From Boletus sp. NGJ (lineage: Eukaryota; Basidiomycota; Agaricomycetes; Boletales; Boletaceae), in NCBI GenBank assembly GCA_019096195.1, contig JAGTXK010000102.1, forward strand, positions 1 through 53,098: a stretch of DNA of 53,098 nucleotides, in the 5' to 3' direction. The notes beneath the pieces were generated by a model that did not search any database, was not told the origin of the DNA, and worked only from the letters and a program-made list of their open reading frames with translations. A program made the position numbers and the translations under genes. Below, one piece after another: positions 1 through 9,731 of the stretch (position 1 is the stretch's first letter; every line of letters starts with the position of its first letter).

Positions 1-159
1 TTTTTGACTCTAAGTTTTGATTACATATATTGGACCCTAGCATGCTGGAATATGATTACATACATTTGGTAAGGCTTCTATTATGTCACCATTATGTAAC
101 TGAGTGTCAGACAACATATATAAACCCCATCATTCCATGTTTATTTTCCCACCATCACC

Positions 160-1176
160 ATGAAACCCATTTCCATCTCTCAAAAAAACAATATCATCTC
201 TCTCTCCTCTCATGGGCTTTCCTCTAGGAAAATCTCTGCACAAACTGGCCTAGGGAAGTCTACAGTATGCCAAGTGCTTCAGGAACTCCAGCCAGAGAAG
301 ACTAGGCTTCTTGGTGGCTGCCCTTCCAAGCTTACCTCTACCAACAAAAGAGCTATTGTCCAGCAAATTATTACTGGCAAGGCCAGGAATGCTGTTCATG
401 CTGCCCAATACATCAATACCATTATTGATACCCCTGTCTGTCCTCAGACTGTTAGAAATACTCTCAAGGAAGCCTCCTTAAAGGCTGTGGTAAAGAAGAA
501 AAAGCCACTGCTTTCTAGTGGTCACAAGAAAAGAAGATTAGCCTTTGCTCTCAAGTACCAGCATTGGACTGTGGAGGACTGGAAGAGAGTTATATGGTCA
601 GATGAGACCAAGATCAATAGGATTGGGTCAGATGGGCAAGAGTATGTGTGGAAAAAGAAAGGAGAGGGGCTAATTGCTAGAGAGGTCCAAGGCACAGTCA
701 AGTTTGGAGGAGGTTCACTGATGGTATGGGGCTGCATAGGGTGGAATGGAGTGGGGATTTTGAGTGAGGTGGAGGGGAGAATGGATGCTGAACAGTATGT
801 GGCCATATTGGAGCAGGGGTTGCTGCAAAGCATGGAGGAATCTGGAATTCCAGAAGATGACATTATCTTTCAACAAGATAATGATCCCAAGCATACCTCT
901 AAAAGAGCCCAAAGATGGTTTGAAGAGCAAGGAATCAAGCTTCTGGACTGGCCTGCACAATCTCCAGACCTTAATCCCATTGAACATACTTGGAATCACC
1001 TCAAGAGATGCCTCTTAGGTTATGAAAATGCTCCTACAGGTGTTCATCAATTGTGGGAAAGAGTAGTGGAGCAGTGGGGAAAGATTGATAAGGAACAGTG
1101 TCAGAAATGGATAGAAAGTATGCCTAGAAGGATTGAAGCAGTTATCAAGGCCAAAGGAGCTCATACCAAGTACTAG
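160..1176 (+). CDS. Tc1-like DD34E transposase, intact
   Basis: Cuts and pastes the surrounding element at TA dinucleotides. The 338-residue single-exon protein has the usual family length. Residues 5-110 form the paired helix-turn-helix DNA-binding region (SSRKISAQTGLGKSTV near 21-36). The catalytic core follows: D148 in WSDET, D240 in FQQDNDPKHT and E275 in SPDLNPIEHTW, with 34 residues between the last two. The GGGSLMVWG block before the second Asp is also present. There is no stop or frameshift, so it could be functional. An in-frame ATG precedes the HTH by the usual distance. The ORF contains no CpG dinucleotide by my reading. Family assignment is firm; activity is inference. Confidence 0.95.
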   Translation: MKPISISQKNNIISLSSHGLSSRKISAQTGLGKSTVCQVLQELQPEKTRLLGGCPSKLTSTNKRAIVQQIITGKARNAVHAAQYINTIIDTPVCPQTVRNTLKEASLKAVVKKKKPLLSSGHKKRRLAFALKYQHWTVEDWKRVIWSDETKINRIGSDGQEYVWKKKGEGLIAREVQGTVKFGGGSLMVWGCIGWNGVGILSEVEGRMDAEQYVAILEQGLLQSMEESGIPEDDIIFQQDNDPKHTSKRAQRWFEEQGIKLLDWPAQSPDLNPIEHTWNHLKRCLLGYENAPTGVHQLWERVVEQWGKIDKEQCQKWIESMPRRIEAVIKAKGAHTKY

Positions 1177-1186
1177 ATACCTAGAT

Positions 1187-1406
1187 AAATTTAGAGTCAA
1201 AAAACTGTCCGAATGAGTCATTGTTTTGAAATGGCTGCCAGTTCATCCATTCTTATTCATATGTCTTATAACCTTGATGGATAGAAAGCCAAGGGTCAGT
1301 GCTTCATTTCATACACCTATATGTTAGGGTAAGGGTTAGGGGTTATTGGGGAATAATGCATTTAGTGAAAAATGACCAAACATGCGGACAGTTTTTTGAG
1401 CCACTG
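1187..1406 (+). repeat. Right terminal region of the Tc1 element with inner and outer inverted motifs
   Basis: An inner copy TCAAAAAACTGTCCG (1197-1211) and an outer inverted copy CGGACAGTTTTTTGA (1385-1399) bracket about 170 bp of non-coding sequence. That sequence includes three TTAGGG-like units near 1325-1342. The inner copy also pairs with the window start. The arm therefore has two transposase-site-like motifs in opposite orientation, unlike the direct repeats of classical IR/DR elements. Confidence 0.7.
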
Positions 1407-1408
1407 TA

Positions 1409-1580
1409 CCATAGTAGCTTAGCAATCCTAATTCTAATTCAATTTCAAGCCAATTCTAATTCCAAATATTAATTCTATTAATCTGAATCCTAATCCTAAT
1501 CCAAATCCAAATCCTAATGATTTACAAAGTGAAGTATTGACTTCATGTAATGAGTAGATAATGATAAAATTGAAAAACAA
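1409..1580 (+). repeat. Dispersed AT-rich repeat with TAATCC arrays (copy of 38050-38235)
   Basis: It runs from CCATAGTAGCTTAGCAATCC through repeated CTAATCC/CTAATTC units to GACTTCATGTAATGAGTAGA. The same order of motifs occurs at about 38050-38235 in the same orientation. It is interrupted on its left by the Tc1 element and followed on its right by a broken Tc1 transposase. Confidence 0.7.
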
Positions 1581-1584
1581 GAGG

Positions 1585-2077
1585 CTGGTGCAGGGAACCA
1601 TAAAGTTTGGAGGAGGTTCTCTCATGATATGAGGCTGTATGACTTGGGAGGAAGTTGGTTTTGCTACTAAGATTGATGGTAGGATGGATGGAGACCTCTA
1701 CCTTCAAATTTTGAAGGATGAACTCCAACAAACCCTGGAGAATTATGGTCTCAATCCTCCGACATCATTTTTCAGCAGGACAATGATCCCAAGCATATCT
1801 GCAGGCTGGTCAAGGATTGGCTAGAGGAGCAAGAATTCAATACTATGGTGTGGCCTGCACAGTCACCTGATCTAAACTCTATTGAACATCTCTAAGGTTG
1901 TCTCAAGAGAAGGCTTGCACAGCATGAAAACCCTCCTAGTGGAATTCATGAATTGTGGGAAAGGGTTCAAGTGAAATGGGATAGAATACCAGTTGAGGAG
2001 TGTTAGAAGTTGATTGAAAGTATGCCTAGAAGGGTTCAGGCAGTGCTTAAAGCAAAAGAAGGCTATACCAAGTACTG
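1585..2077 (+). pseudogene. Broken Tc1-like transposase (C-terminal half)
   Basis: Translation matches the intact transposase at 160-1176 from its residue 177 to its end, but is clearly diverged. GGGSLMI is followed by an in-frame TGA where Trp stood. A frameshift lies near 1765, so that QQDNDPKH is read in another frame than the preceding block. Further stops fall after SIEHL and within the last 30 codons. The end, SMPRR...AKEGYTKY plus TGA at 2075-2077, aligns with the intact protein. The N-terminal DNA-binding half is absent, replaced on the left by the dispersed repeat. It cannot make an active enzyme. Confidence 0.85.
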
Positions 2078-3110
2078 ATAATGTTCAAATACCCTTTTTC
2101 ATTCAAAAGCTCAAAAACCCTTTCCATAGTATTACTGTTTTGAATTGACTATATCTCTATAGCCTGGGAACCAAATCACATGACCCAGGGGTTCTTTCCA
2201 TTCTCCAGGTAAATTACAACCATGCTTCTTTTTAATCTGACAATAAATACCCTATATGAAATAATGTATGATGAAGTCAATATAAGACAAGAATCAATTG
2301 TCTTGGGGTGAGTTATTGAAGCCAGATAGAGTTGTAGCACAGCTACAAAGTGATGACCAATTGCATGACTGACTGTATGTAGGATAGTGGGCAAAACACT
2401 TTGAGCCTTGCTACAAGCCACAACCTATAGTAGATGATTTAGATTACAAGTGGAAGCAGAAAACTTCAACAGCTCACCTTAGTAGTGGAAGGTAAAGATG
2501 CTGTGGGACTCTGGGGCACATAGGCAGGTATATTAGCACAGTCCAGTGCCAATCATATTGCACCTTCAATGCAAAGGTCAACTTTGTTGGAGAGGGCTGT
2601 ATTAAGCTTCTCAAGTTCATCTTCTAACATCTAAGCAGTGTGAACAATTCTTCAGATTGTTTTGTGAAGTTCACTTGGTGAGCAGGTCCCAGAATGAGGG
2701 TAAGAAGTGGTGGGGGAAGACATTCAGATATCTGCTAGCAGCAACAAAAGAATAGGTGTGGTAGGGGGAGACATTGAGACATCTACTAGTGGTGGAGAGA
2801 CATGTGGCAGTGTGAATGGTAGAGCATTGCTGATGAGTGACAGGCCCACATCACTAGGACTAAGACAATAGTTAAAGGAATTACACAGTTGGCTATTGTG
2901 TGAACTGGAGTAGTAATGATAAGGCAGATAGCATGCTGGGTACACATTGGAAGAAGACTTAGCTAGTTTCATAGTTACTGTATATATAACAATGTCTGAG
3001 TTTTATACCACCAGGCCAACCCACTGCAGTTCTTAACATTGGTCGCCATTTGCATGAAAAAAGGCTCAGGGAAGAACAAAAAGCATACACAGATGACATA
3101 CCTTGGTTAG
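2078..3110. other. Degenerate non-coding stretch, probably old retroelement sequence
   Basis: No gene recognised. Minus-strand ORFs of 81 and 82 codons occur but show no known motif. The right part (3039-3110) is collinear with the fragment at 9732-10506 once the chromovirus at 3116-9726 is removed: the minus-strand frame runs through the AGGGT target site without a stop for about 150 bp. It is therefore probably the other half of that interrupted element. Confidence 0.4.
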
Positions 3111-3115
3111 AGGGT

Positions 3116-3445
3116 TGAAAAGATCAAGTTAACAATGCCTAAGGCTTGCTCAAGAGCAATATCCAAAGGGTAGAATAACAATTCTGAAGATGGGTATCTA
3201 CTGACAAGTACATTACTTTATATACTATGGAGTATGTGCATGGACCGGATTTAGGGCTAATGTGGAATATGCTAAAAGGGTAATGTAGTGATGATATATG
3301 ATTCTAGAATGTTCTATGATGTAGGATGATATCATAGGTCTAGAATTTAGGGTTGAGACTTGGTCTTTAGCTGGTATGTAAGCATTCATAGGGTGTCCCT
3401 TAGCTAAGTAATGTAAATATCTACAATAATGGAAAAAGTGTTTCA
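3116..3445 (-). repeat. 3' LTR of chromovirus 1
   Basis: 330-bp direct repeat of 9400-9726, with scattered transitions and short indels between the copies. The inner boundary is TGAAACAC next to TAA and the polypurine tract; the outer boundary abuts the AGGGT duplication. Confidence 0.93.
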
Positions 3446-3448
3446 TTA

Positions 3449-3458
3449 CCCCCTTTTT
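3449..3458 (-). promoter_or_regulatory. Polypurine tract of chromovirus 1
   Basis: Minus strand AAAAAGGGGG followed by TAA and the LTR start TGAAAC. This is the plus-strand priming site of reverse transcription. The second chromovirus has the same tract and spacer. Confidence 0.8.
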
Positions 3459-3629
3459 AGGGGTCAAACCTCCAGTTGACCAGGATATCAGAAAGTTTGG
3501 GTTCAGAGAGGGGTGTGGAGATTTTAAAGGAATGGTTGGGAAGTTTGTTGAGGGAGGTGGCATATGTGTAGAATGATGTGTTAGCAAAGAGGTTTGTTTG
3601 GTGTGTACATGTAGGGCAGTCACATGACT

Positions 3630-5640
3630 TGGTGGGGCATTCTTTATATTCATCTTGAGTTCCCAAGTGCACTCCTTATGCAGGTAGCCTTTTCAGTGCA
3701 CAAGGTACTCTGTTTTTCCTCAGTGTTTTCTCAAGTCGATTATCTTCTGGACTTCATATTCCTCCTCATGTTGGATGATAACTAGTGGGGGTGGTTTGGG
3801 TTTCATTTGTAAGGGAGAGGAACTGGTGTGATAGGAGGTGAGTAGAGACTCATGGAAGACTGGATGTATGCCATGCCATGCTTTCAGAATCTCCAACTTA
3901 TAGGATGCTTCTCTGACTTTTCTCTTTACTCTGAAAGGACTATAGCATTTATCATTAAACTTCTTTGCAGGTCAGTTGGTGCAGATGTGGGTTCCTTTGA
4001 GAAGAACTTGCTGACCTAAGGTGAAGTTTGATGTGGATGATGCTTGCTTGTTGTGGCTTCTTTTGTGTTTTTGGGAGAGGACAGCACCAATGCCAATGTC
4101 AGAACTATCAGTCTTGACTCAGTAAGGGTCATTATCCATTGGCATAGCAAGGGCAAGTACTGTGAAGATGGTGCTTTTTAAGTCAATGCCTTCTGGCAGT
4201 TGTTCATCCAGACAAATTCTTTCTTTACTGACATGAGTGCATTGAGCAGTCACACGATCATGGCAAAGTTCTTGACAAATTGTCAATAGAAGTTGAGAAA
4301 TCCTAAGAAATCTTAGAGCATCTTTTTGGATGTCAGGATGGGCCAGTCAGTGATAGCTGAGATCCTCTTATAGTCCATCTTCACCTTGTCTTAGGCAATA
4401 ATCAGTCTAAGGAACTCTGTTTCCTGGACTTTGAAGTTGCACTTGTCATGATAGAGGTATAAGTGAGTGTTATGTAGAATTTGCAGCACCTCTCATACTA
4501 CTTTTCATTGCTCTTTAATTGTCTTTGTGAATATCATGATATTGTCTATATAGACCACCACTATGTCTTGGCCTACCAACTCTTTGAACAGTGTGTTCAT
4601 CATTGTTTGAAATGTGGCTGGTGAGTTGGTGAGTCTGAAGAACATCACAAGGGGTTCAAAGAGTCCACAGTTTGTTTGGAAGGCTGCCTTCCACTGATCT
4701 CCTTCTGCCATCCATACGTTGTTGTATCCCCATCAAACATCAAATTTGGTGTAGTACTTTACTGCTTCGAGCTTGTCAACAAGTCAAGTTCGGTGATGAG
4801 AGGGAGAGGATATCAGTTGTGGCATGCTACCATGTTGAGTTTGTGGTAATCTTGTACAGGGCAGAGGCATTCATTTTTTTTCTTGATAAAAAAGAATGCT
4901 AAGGTGAATGGGAATTTGGAGGGGTGGATTTGTCTGGATTTAAGATTTTTCTCAAGAAAGTTTTTGTTCTTCTGGGTTTAGAGGATATACCTTGCAGTCT
5001 ACCTCATGGTTTCTAGAGAGTAGTTTGATGGTGTGGTCCCAAGGACATCTCAGGGGAAGCATGTCAATTCATGGATGTATTCAGGGGCAGCTTCCTTAAA
5101 GGTTTTCTTTTTCTTTTGGGCATAATCTTTAATGGCTGCAATATTGTATATGTATTCATCAACATCTATCCAGAAGAGTCTGTCTTCCTATGAGGGAGCA
5201 AAGTCTTTGTCCATCTCATTGTCTTCTTTATCTATCAAGGTGGTGGTGTGATTATTTTCGCAGTGGAACAAGATTCATCCCAACCTTTAGTTGATGGCTG
5301 GGTCATGCATCTTCAGCCAGTTGTGTCCAAGGAAGATTGTGTTTGGCCCAAGGTTTGTTACAGCAAGGGTGATTTGTTCTTTGTAATCCTGGACTTGGAG
5401 TTCAACTATAATAAATTTCTCAATTTTGCCTCTGGCATTGGTGGTGCCATTGGTGTTGTATATGGTGAGGGCACATGGTAATGAGTGGGTTTGTACCCCC
5501 TTTTCAACCATGAAGTTCTCATAGATCGAAGATCCTATGCAGTCTGAATCAATAAGGGCTTTAACTTTGATTCAGTTGCTGTTTGAGAGACTCAGTTGCA
5601 TAGAGATCTCTAGGGAGTTTCTTTTGGGTAAGCAGGGTGA
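3630..5640 (-). pseudogene. Chromovirus 1 pol remnant: protease, RT, deleted RNase H/integrase, chromodomain
   Basis: Reading down the minus strand: a retropepsin-like region at about 5600-5287 (ALIDSDC where a DSG active site is expected, ending LGHNWLKMHDPAINW); then reverse transcriptase at about 4930-4505 (FFFIKKKNE, VQDYHKLN, FFRLTNSPATFQTMMN and YIDN in place of YxDD); then the RNase H start TDSSDIGIGAVLSQ near 4120-4075. This jumps directly to the post-integrase motif FTLGQQVLLKG near 4030. The rest of RNase H and the whole integrase zinc finger and DDE core are therefore deleted. The end is a chromodomain at about 3770-3637 (EYEVQKIIDLRKH...EYLVH, KGYLHKECTWE) with stops where tryptophan or arginine codons stood. 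It is non-autonomous at best. Confidence 0.88.
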
Positions 5641-5944
5641 CACTTTTATGAATTTGGGGGCATGTTGAAGGTTATGCAAAACCCAGTAGGCATCATTAGA
5701 TAATATTGTTTGGAGATCCTGAATAAGGTCCAAGACACTTCAATTATTCTGGTGTCATGAACAAAGGATTTCAGGTGTTTGATGCTGTGATCAACATCAG
5801 TATTCTCCACCTGAGCCTTCATCCATTGTATAGACCAAGGGTCTAATGTATTCAGCCATGAATGAGAGGACATCTATTCCTTTCATTGGAATTCCTTTGG
5901 ATGCTTTCAGAGAATTGTCTGGAAGTTATTGAAATGTTCACTCA

Positions 5945-6890
5945 TGATACCTACTATCTATTAGCACCCTCTCTACACCCTCACACTACTCATAGATGAT
6001 ACATTCACCTACACTCACTAACCTCCATCCTCGCCTTACCTCATATACATCTATAGTGGTCACTTGTTATATCCTCCCACATATGATACCAAGTAGCTCC
6101 ATGGCTAACCCAGCATCCATCGCCACCAAGTACAGGCTATAAACTATGCCCCATCCATAGACTGTATCTGATGCCACACTCAGTATTCTACACCACCGTG
6201 ACATGCTTAATGCAGCACTCAGCATTCACACCAAGGTCACCAATCAGAAGCCTGCCTCCAGCTCTCTCAACTCTCCCGACTGACAGGACTAAACCCCTAT
6301 CATCTCTGATTCTCAATCCACTCCCACTGAAGATCACCTCCGACAGTACCCAAGTACTGATCAGGCAACACCAGATCAACAAGTTATTTATAGAGTACAT
6401 ATTCTGAATGCTCCAACCATTCTGAGTTCCTAACCGGAACCAATCCAAGCCTTCTGAGTATTCCAAGCATTCCAACTGGAACCACCCACAGAACCCTCTG
6501 GAAGCTCTTTACTTAGATCTCTCCCTTCTGTTTCTCCCTCCACCCCTATTTAGTAGATCTCTTCAATATATCACAATGTAGCCGCATCTAGAATGCTCTG
6601 GACTATATTTCGCTTACATGCATATACCACATGCATCTCATTCCTCCCCTAGATACTTTCACTATTTGACACTAATGCTTTCTTGTTCCTGATGATGTCA
6701 TACCCAGTACCTATGATGTCACAGCACCACACAGTCTGTGCACCACTATCAGTAGTATATAAGTAGCTGGTAGTCACACCCTGTTTCGCTTAGCCTTGAA
6801 ATTGCCTTTCTCTCTTCCACATATTGCCTTTGAGGCAATGCTCAAGATATTAGGTCTAGGTTTCATCTTCCATTTATTGCTTGTTCCTTT
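5945..6890 (+). mobile_element. Insertion inside chromovirus 1, possibly a solo LTR
   Basis: The gag-protease linker reading frame of chromovirus 1 is interrupted by about 0.9 kb of different composition: C-rich on the plus strand, with many CACC/CTCC runs. A TATA-like GTATATAAGTAG lies at about 6751-6762, with a pyrimidine-rich stretch after it. This is what a solo LTR would look like. I could not find both TG...CA ends or a clean target duplication, so the borders and the identity are tentative. Confidence 0.4.
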
Positions 6891-7094
6891 CAGTTATTCA
6901 ATCTGTTGTCTTTCTTTATGAATGGATCAAAGATGACTTTCTTCAATGACAGGGGACACTTCATGATTGTAATTTTTATTTTCAGTGCTGGGAGGTTTAC
7001 TCAGACTTTGTTTTGTCAGCCTTGTCAGTGCAAAGGATGGAGAAATGATTCAATTGCAATGACTTAGGTTGTGGTACAGGAGAATGGTTGTCAT

Positions 7095-8410
7095 TTACTG
7101 TATGAGAAGAAAAGTCAAGTCCTGAGTAACATCAGAAGCATATTCTACTGCAGGCCCTGCCTGCTCTGCATTTGTCATCATAGCATGGATTTGTCCAAAC
7201 ATTTCAGGAGAAACTTCTTGTCTGTTAATCACAATGCCTTTTTCTTGATGAGGGTGAGGGCACAGGGGATGGTCAGCACACAGCCAGAGTTTCGAGCACT
7301 TGTAGCATACTCCAGCCGCATGTGCTTTGTTGAGCTCCATAGGAGCACCTTGACTAGTGAATGTAGCAGTTACATTAGGGCAAGGTTTACATGTAGCTGC
7401 AGGAGTGGCTGCAGCAGCAGGAGAGGGGCCAGTGGGAGTGGTGTATTGGGGGTGTGGGATGCAGCAGAGGGCATACAGTATATAGACCCAGTGGCATAGA
7501 CCAACTGTTTTCTTTCAGCAATCTCTGTGAGGATATCAGCAGCTTTGATCAGTGCTTTCTCCCAGTTGTGGACATTTGTTGATTCAATCAACATTGGCTG
7601 ATTCCTTTCCACAAACTCCACCATGTCCAAGTGGACTGCCCTCCTCACAAGATCTATCATTACTTGCCTATTGTACTCAATGCTGAACTCTGCTTCTTTG
7701 GCATAATAGTATAATTTGGTGAAGTAATCCTCCACCATGTCTCCTCAAACCTTTCAAAGATGAGGATATGGATGGCCTCCTGTACTGTCATGAGATCTCT
7801 GAATCTTCCAGTAGAGTTGTCTCCTTGGAGGTAGGAGAACATGATAAGGATCTTTTGATAATCCTGTGGTGTTATTTCAAAACCTGATAGGTAAAGCTTC
7901 ATCGTCCTCCACCAGGACATGAATTTTTCCTTGTTACCATTGTAGTATTCAGACTTTGCCACTAGAGATTTGCCCAGTTTGGGCAAGAATGTGGGAAAAC
8001 CACATGCTGCTGCATGGGGCTCTTTGGGTGATAATGGAGAAGGTGTCTATGGGAGGGGATGACATGGCAAGAGCTGTTGAAGTGGTATTGCCACTGGTGA
8101 GATTCAGAGGAGGTGGAGGCAGGAGTCCTGCTGCTGTGCCTGCTCTTTCATAGATTCTCTACCACATGTTAAATGCATTTAGTCATATACCAGCAGGGTC
8201 CATAGATGGTACTGGGCATTGATGGTGGTGTAAGGGGTTTGTTGGGGTAGTTGGGACAAGGCTTGGCAGGATTTGTCCACCTAGGAGTCTGAATGAAGAG
8301 CATGCCAGAGGGTCTCTAAGTGAGGGCACTTCTATTGGTGATTGTGGTGTAGGGGTGGCAGGTGCAGTGTTTATGTTCTCAAGGGTGGCTGCCATGGCCA
8401 TGAATGTCAT
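7095..8410 (-). pseudogene. Chromovirus 1 gag remnant
   Basis: Minus-strand frames at 8410-8183, 7986-7660, 7738-7370 and 7340-7095 together resemble a Ty3/gypsy capsid protein. There is a Pro/Thr-rich N-terminus, then a capsid core (YYNGNKEKFMSWWRTMKLYL at about 7950-7890, then FSYLQGD), and a C-terminal Cys/His segment (VCYKCSKLWLCADH near 7310-7265) in the position of a CCHC knuckle. Several frameshifts and stops separate the pieces. The role in an intact element would be forming the virus-like particle that encloses reverse transcription. Confidence 0.75.
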
Positions 8411-8839
8411 GCTCTAGGAGAGGCCTGGTGTGGGTGCAGGCAAGTTGAAACTCATTGTTGATGAAGGTATCAGAGGAGGGTTGTAAATACCTCAATGAGT
8501 ATGTTAGTCAGTTTGAGATGACAGGTAAGAAGGTGCCAAAGCATGTGAGGTAGGCTATGAGGTGGTGGACTGGATTGACATAACATGATGGATAGAGTCC
8601 AGTGACAGAAGTACCAGGAGTGGCTGGTAATGAATGAAAACGGGGAATGGATGCCACTGAGTGGCACTTAGCTGCATGCTCAGAATTATATGGAATAGTA
8701 GAGGAAATGGTCCTGTAAAGAGACCTTTGATGAGAACAGATGATGGGTGTGGGGAACTGAAGGATAACTCACATACTATAGGGAGGGTACACATGGAGAG
8801 AAGGTGAGATAAACTTCCTTTTTGTGCTATGCATGATGT

Positions 8840-8975
8840 TATAGGTAATCACACGAACCTGCCTCTTGTAGCATCAAAGAGGATATGGACTGCTAGGCAC
8901 TCAGAAGATAACAGAAGCTAGTTCTCTATGTCCAGTAGTAACATTATCCATATTTATTATGCCAGACAATTGTAT
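8840..8975 (-). repeat. Conserved leader block shared by both chromoviruses (copy 1)
   Basis: Between the 5' LTR and gag, about 135 bp is clearly related to 34363-34497 in chromovirus 2. The shared order is AGGTAAT, GAACCTG, GG(C)ACT, AGGAGCTAGT/AGAAGCTAGT and TTATAATGCCAGA/TTATTATGCCAGA. The coding regions of the two elements are much more diverged. Confidence 0.7.
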
Positions 8976-9399
8976 AGCAATGGCTTCAATGAGGGTCTAC
9001 TCAGGTATGTCACATACACCAACAGATTCCTCTCAAGCCTGAGGCCCAGCTGTAGGGTGTCTGTGATGAAGGGTCACAAGGATAGATAGTGGGAGGAGAA
9101 TGATGCAAATAGTGAAACAAAACAAAAAGTCTCCAAACTTCTTATCTTCTCCTCTAGTTGTAGCTTGTATCTGATGCTAGCAACCGCCATAAAGGCTAGA
9201 TTTACACTTAACACTAATCAGAATTCCTTGGGTCCTCAACCCTTGAAGTCTAGGATTGTTCTAGAAGATGGATGTGGGGAGGTCCAGAGTAGAGAAGAGA
9301 AACAGGCACATCATTAAAGACAATGATGAGGCTTTGGTGATGGAGGAAAAGGTAGTTTGGGGGTGAAGGGCCTAGAAACCAAGAGTTATCTTCAGAATT

Positions 9400-9726
9400 T
9401 AAAAAGATCAAGTCAACAATGCCTAATGGTTGCTTGAGAGCAATATTTAAAGGGTAGAATAACAATTTCGAAATGGGTATCTACTGACAAGTACATTGCT
9501 TTATATACTATGGAGTATGTGCATGGATTAGATTTAGGGCCAGTGTGGATGTGCTAGAAGGGTGACATAGTGATGATGTATGATTCTAGAATATTCTATG
9601 ATGTAGAATAATATCATAGGTCTAGAACTTAGGGTCAAGACTGGGTCTTTAGCTAGTATGTAAGCATTCGTGGGGGCATCTCTTAGCTAAGTAATGTAAA
9701 TATATACAAGAATGGAAAGTGTTTCA
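9400..9726 (-). repeat. 5' LTR of chromovirus 1
   Basis: 327-bp partner of 3116-3445. The outer end is TGAAAC (minus strand) at 9726, next to the AGGGT duplication 9727-9731. The inner end is TTTTTA at 9400, followed on the minus strand by AATTCTGAAGATAACTC, where no obvious tRNA complement is visible. Confidence 0.92.
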
Positions 9727-9731
9727 AGGGT

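Larger units (their letters stand above)
1..1406 (+). mobile_element. Tc1/mariner transposon, left end outside window
   Basis: DNA transposon of the Tc1/mariner superfamily carrying one intact transposase ORF (160-1176). The right end is visible: the sequence finishes in ...GAGCCACTG at 1406 followed by TA (1407-1408), the expected target dinucleotide. Read inward, the terminus is CAGTGGCTCAAAAAACTG, a typical Tc1-like end. The first 17 bases of the window (TTTTTGACTCTAAGTTT) are the mirror of 1187-1203, so the window opens inside the left terminal inverted region and about 180-200 bp of the element lie upstream. The insertion appears to lie in a CATAGT-type repeat, because 1409 onward continues the dispersed repeat also seen near 38050. 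Confidence 0.9.
3116..9726 (-). mobile_element. Ty3/gypsy chromovirus 1, full-length but defective
   Basis: LTR retrotransposon in minus orientation, 6.6 kb. Two LTRs (3116-3445 and 9400-9726) begin TGAAAC and end in TTTTCA/TTTTTA. They are flanked by a perfect 5-bp target duplication, AGGGT (3111-3115 and 9727-9731). A polypurine tract AAAAAGGGGG plus TAA precedes the 3' LTR. Internal order on the minus strand is leader, gag, protease, reverse transcriptase, a truncated RNase H fused to the post-integrase region, then a chromodomain, which places it among the chromoviruses. All ORFs carry stops and frameshifts. The RNase H C-terminus and the integrase core are missing. Confidence 0.93.

Noticed and set aside
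522-863. Minus-strand ORFs opposite the Tc1 transposase
   Set aside because: Shadow frames of the intact transposase, rich in Ser/Pro from reversed codons.
1325-1345. TTAGGG-like units as an interstitial telomere
   Set aside because: Only three imperfect units inside the terminal region of a Tc1 element; no array.
3030-3050. Plus-strand TTAACA followed by TTGG as an LTR end plus primer site
   Set aside because: The sequence after TTGG does not match any common primer-site motif, and no partner LTR was seen.
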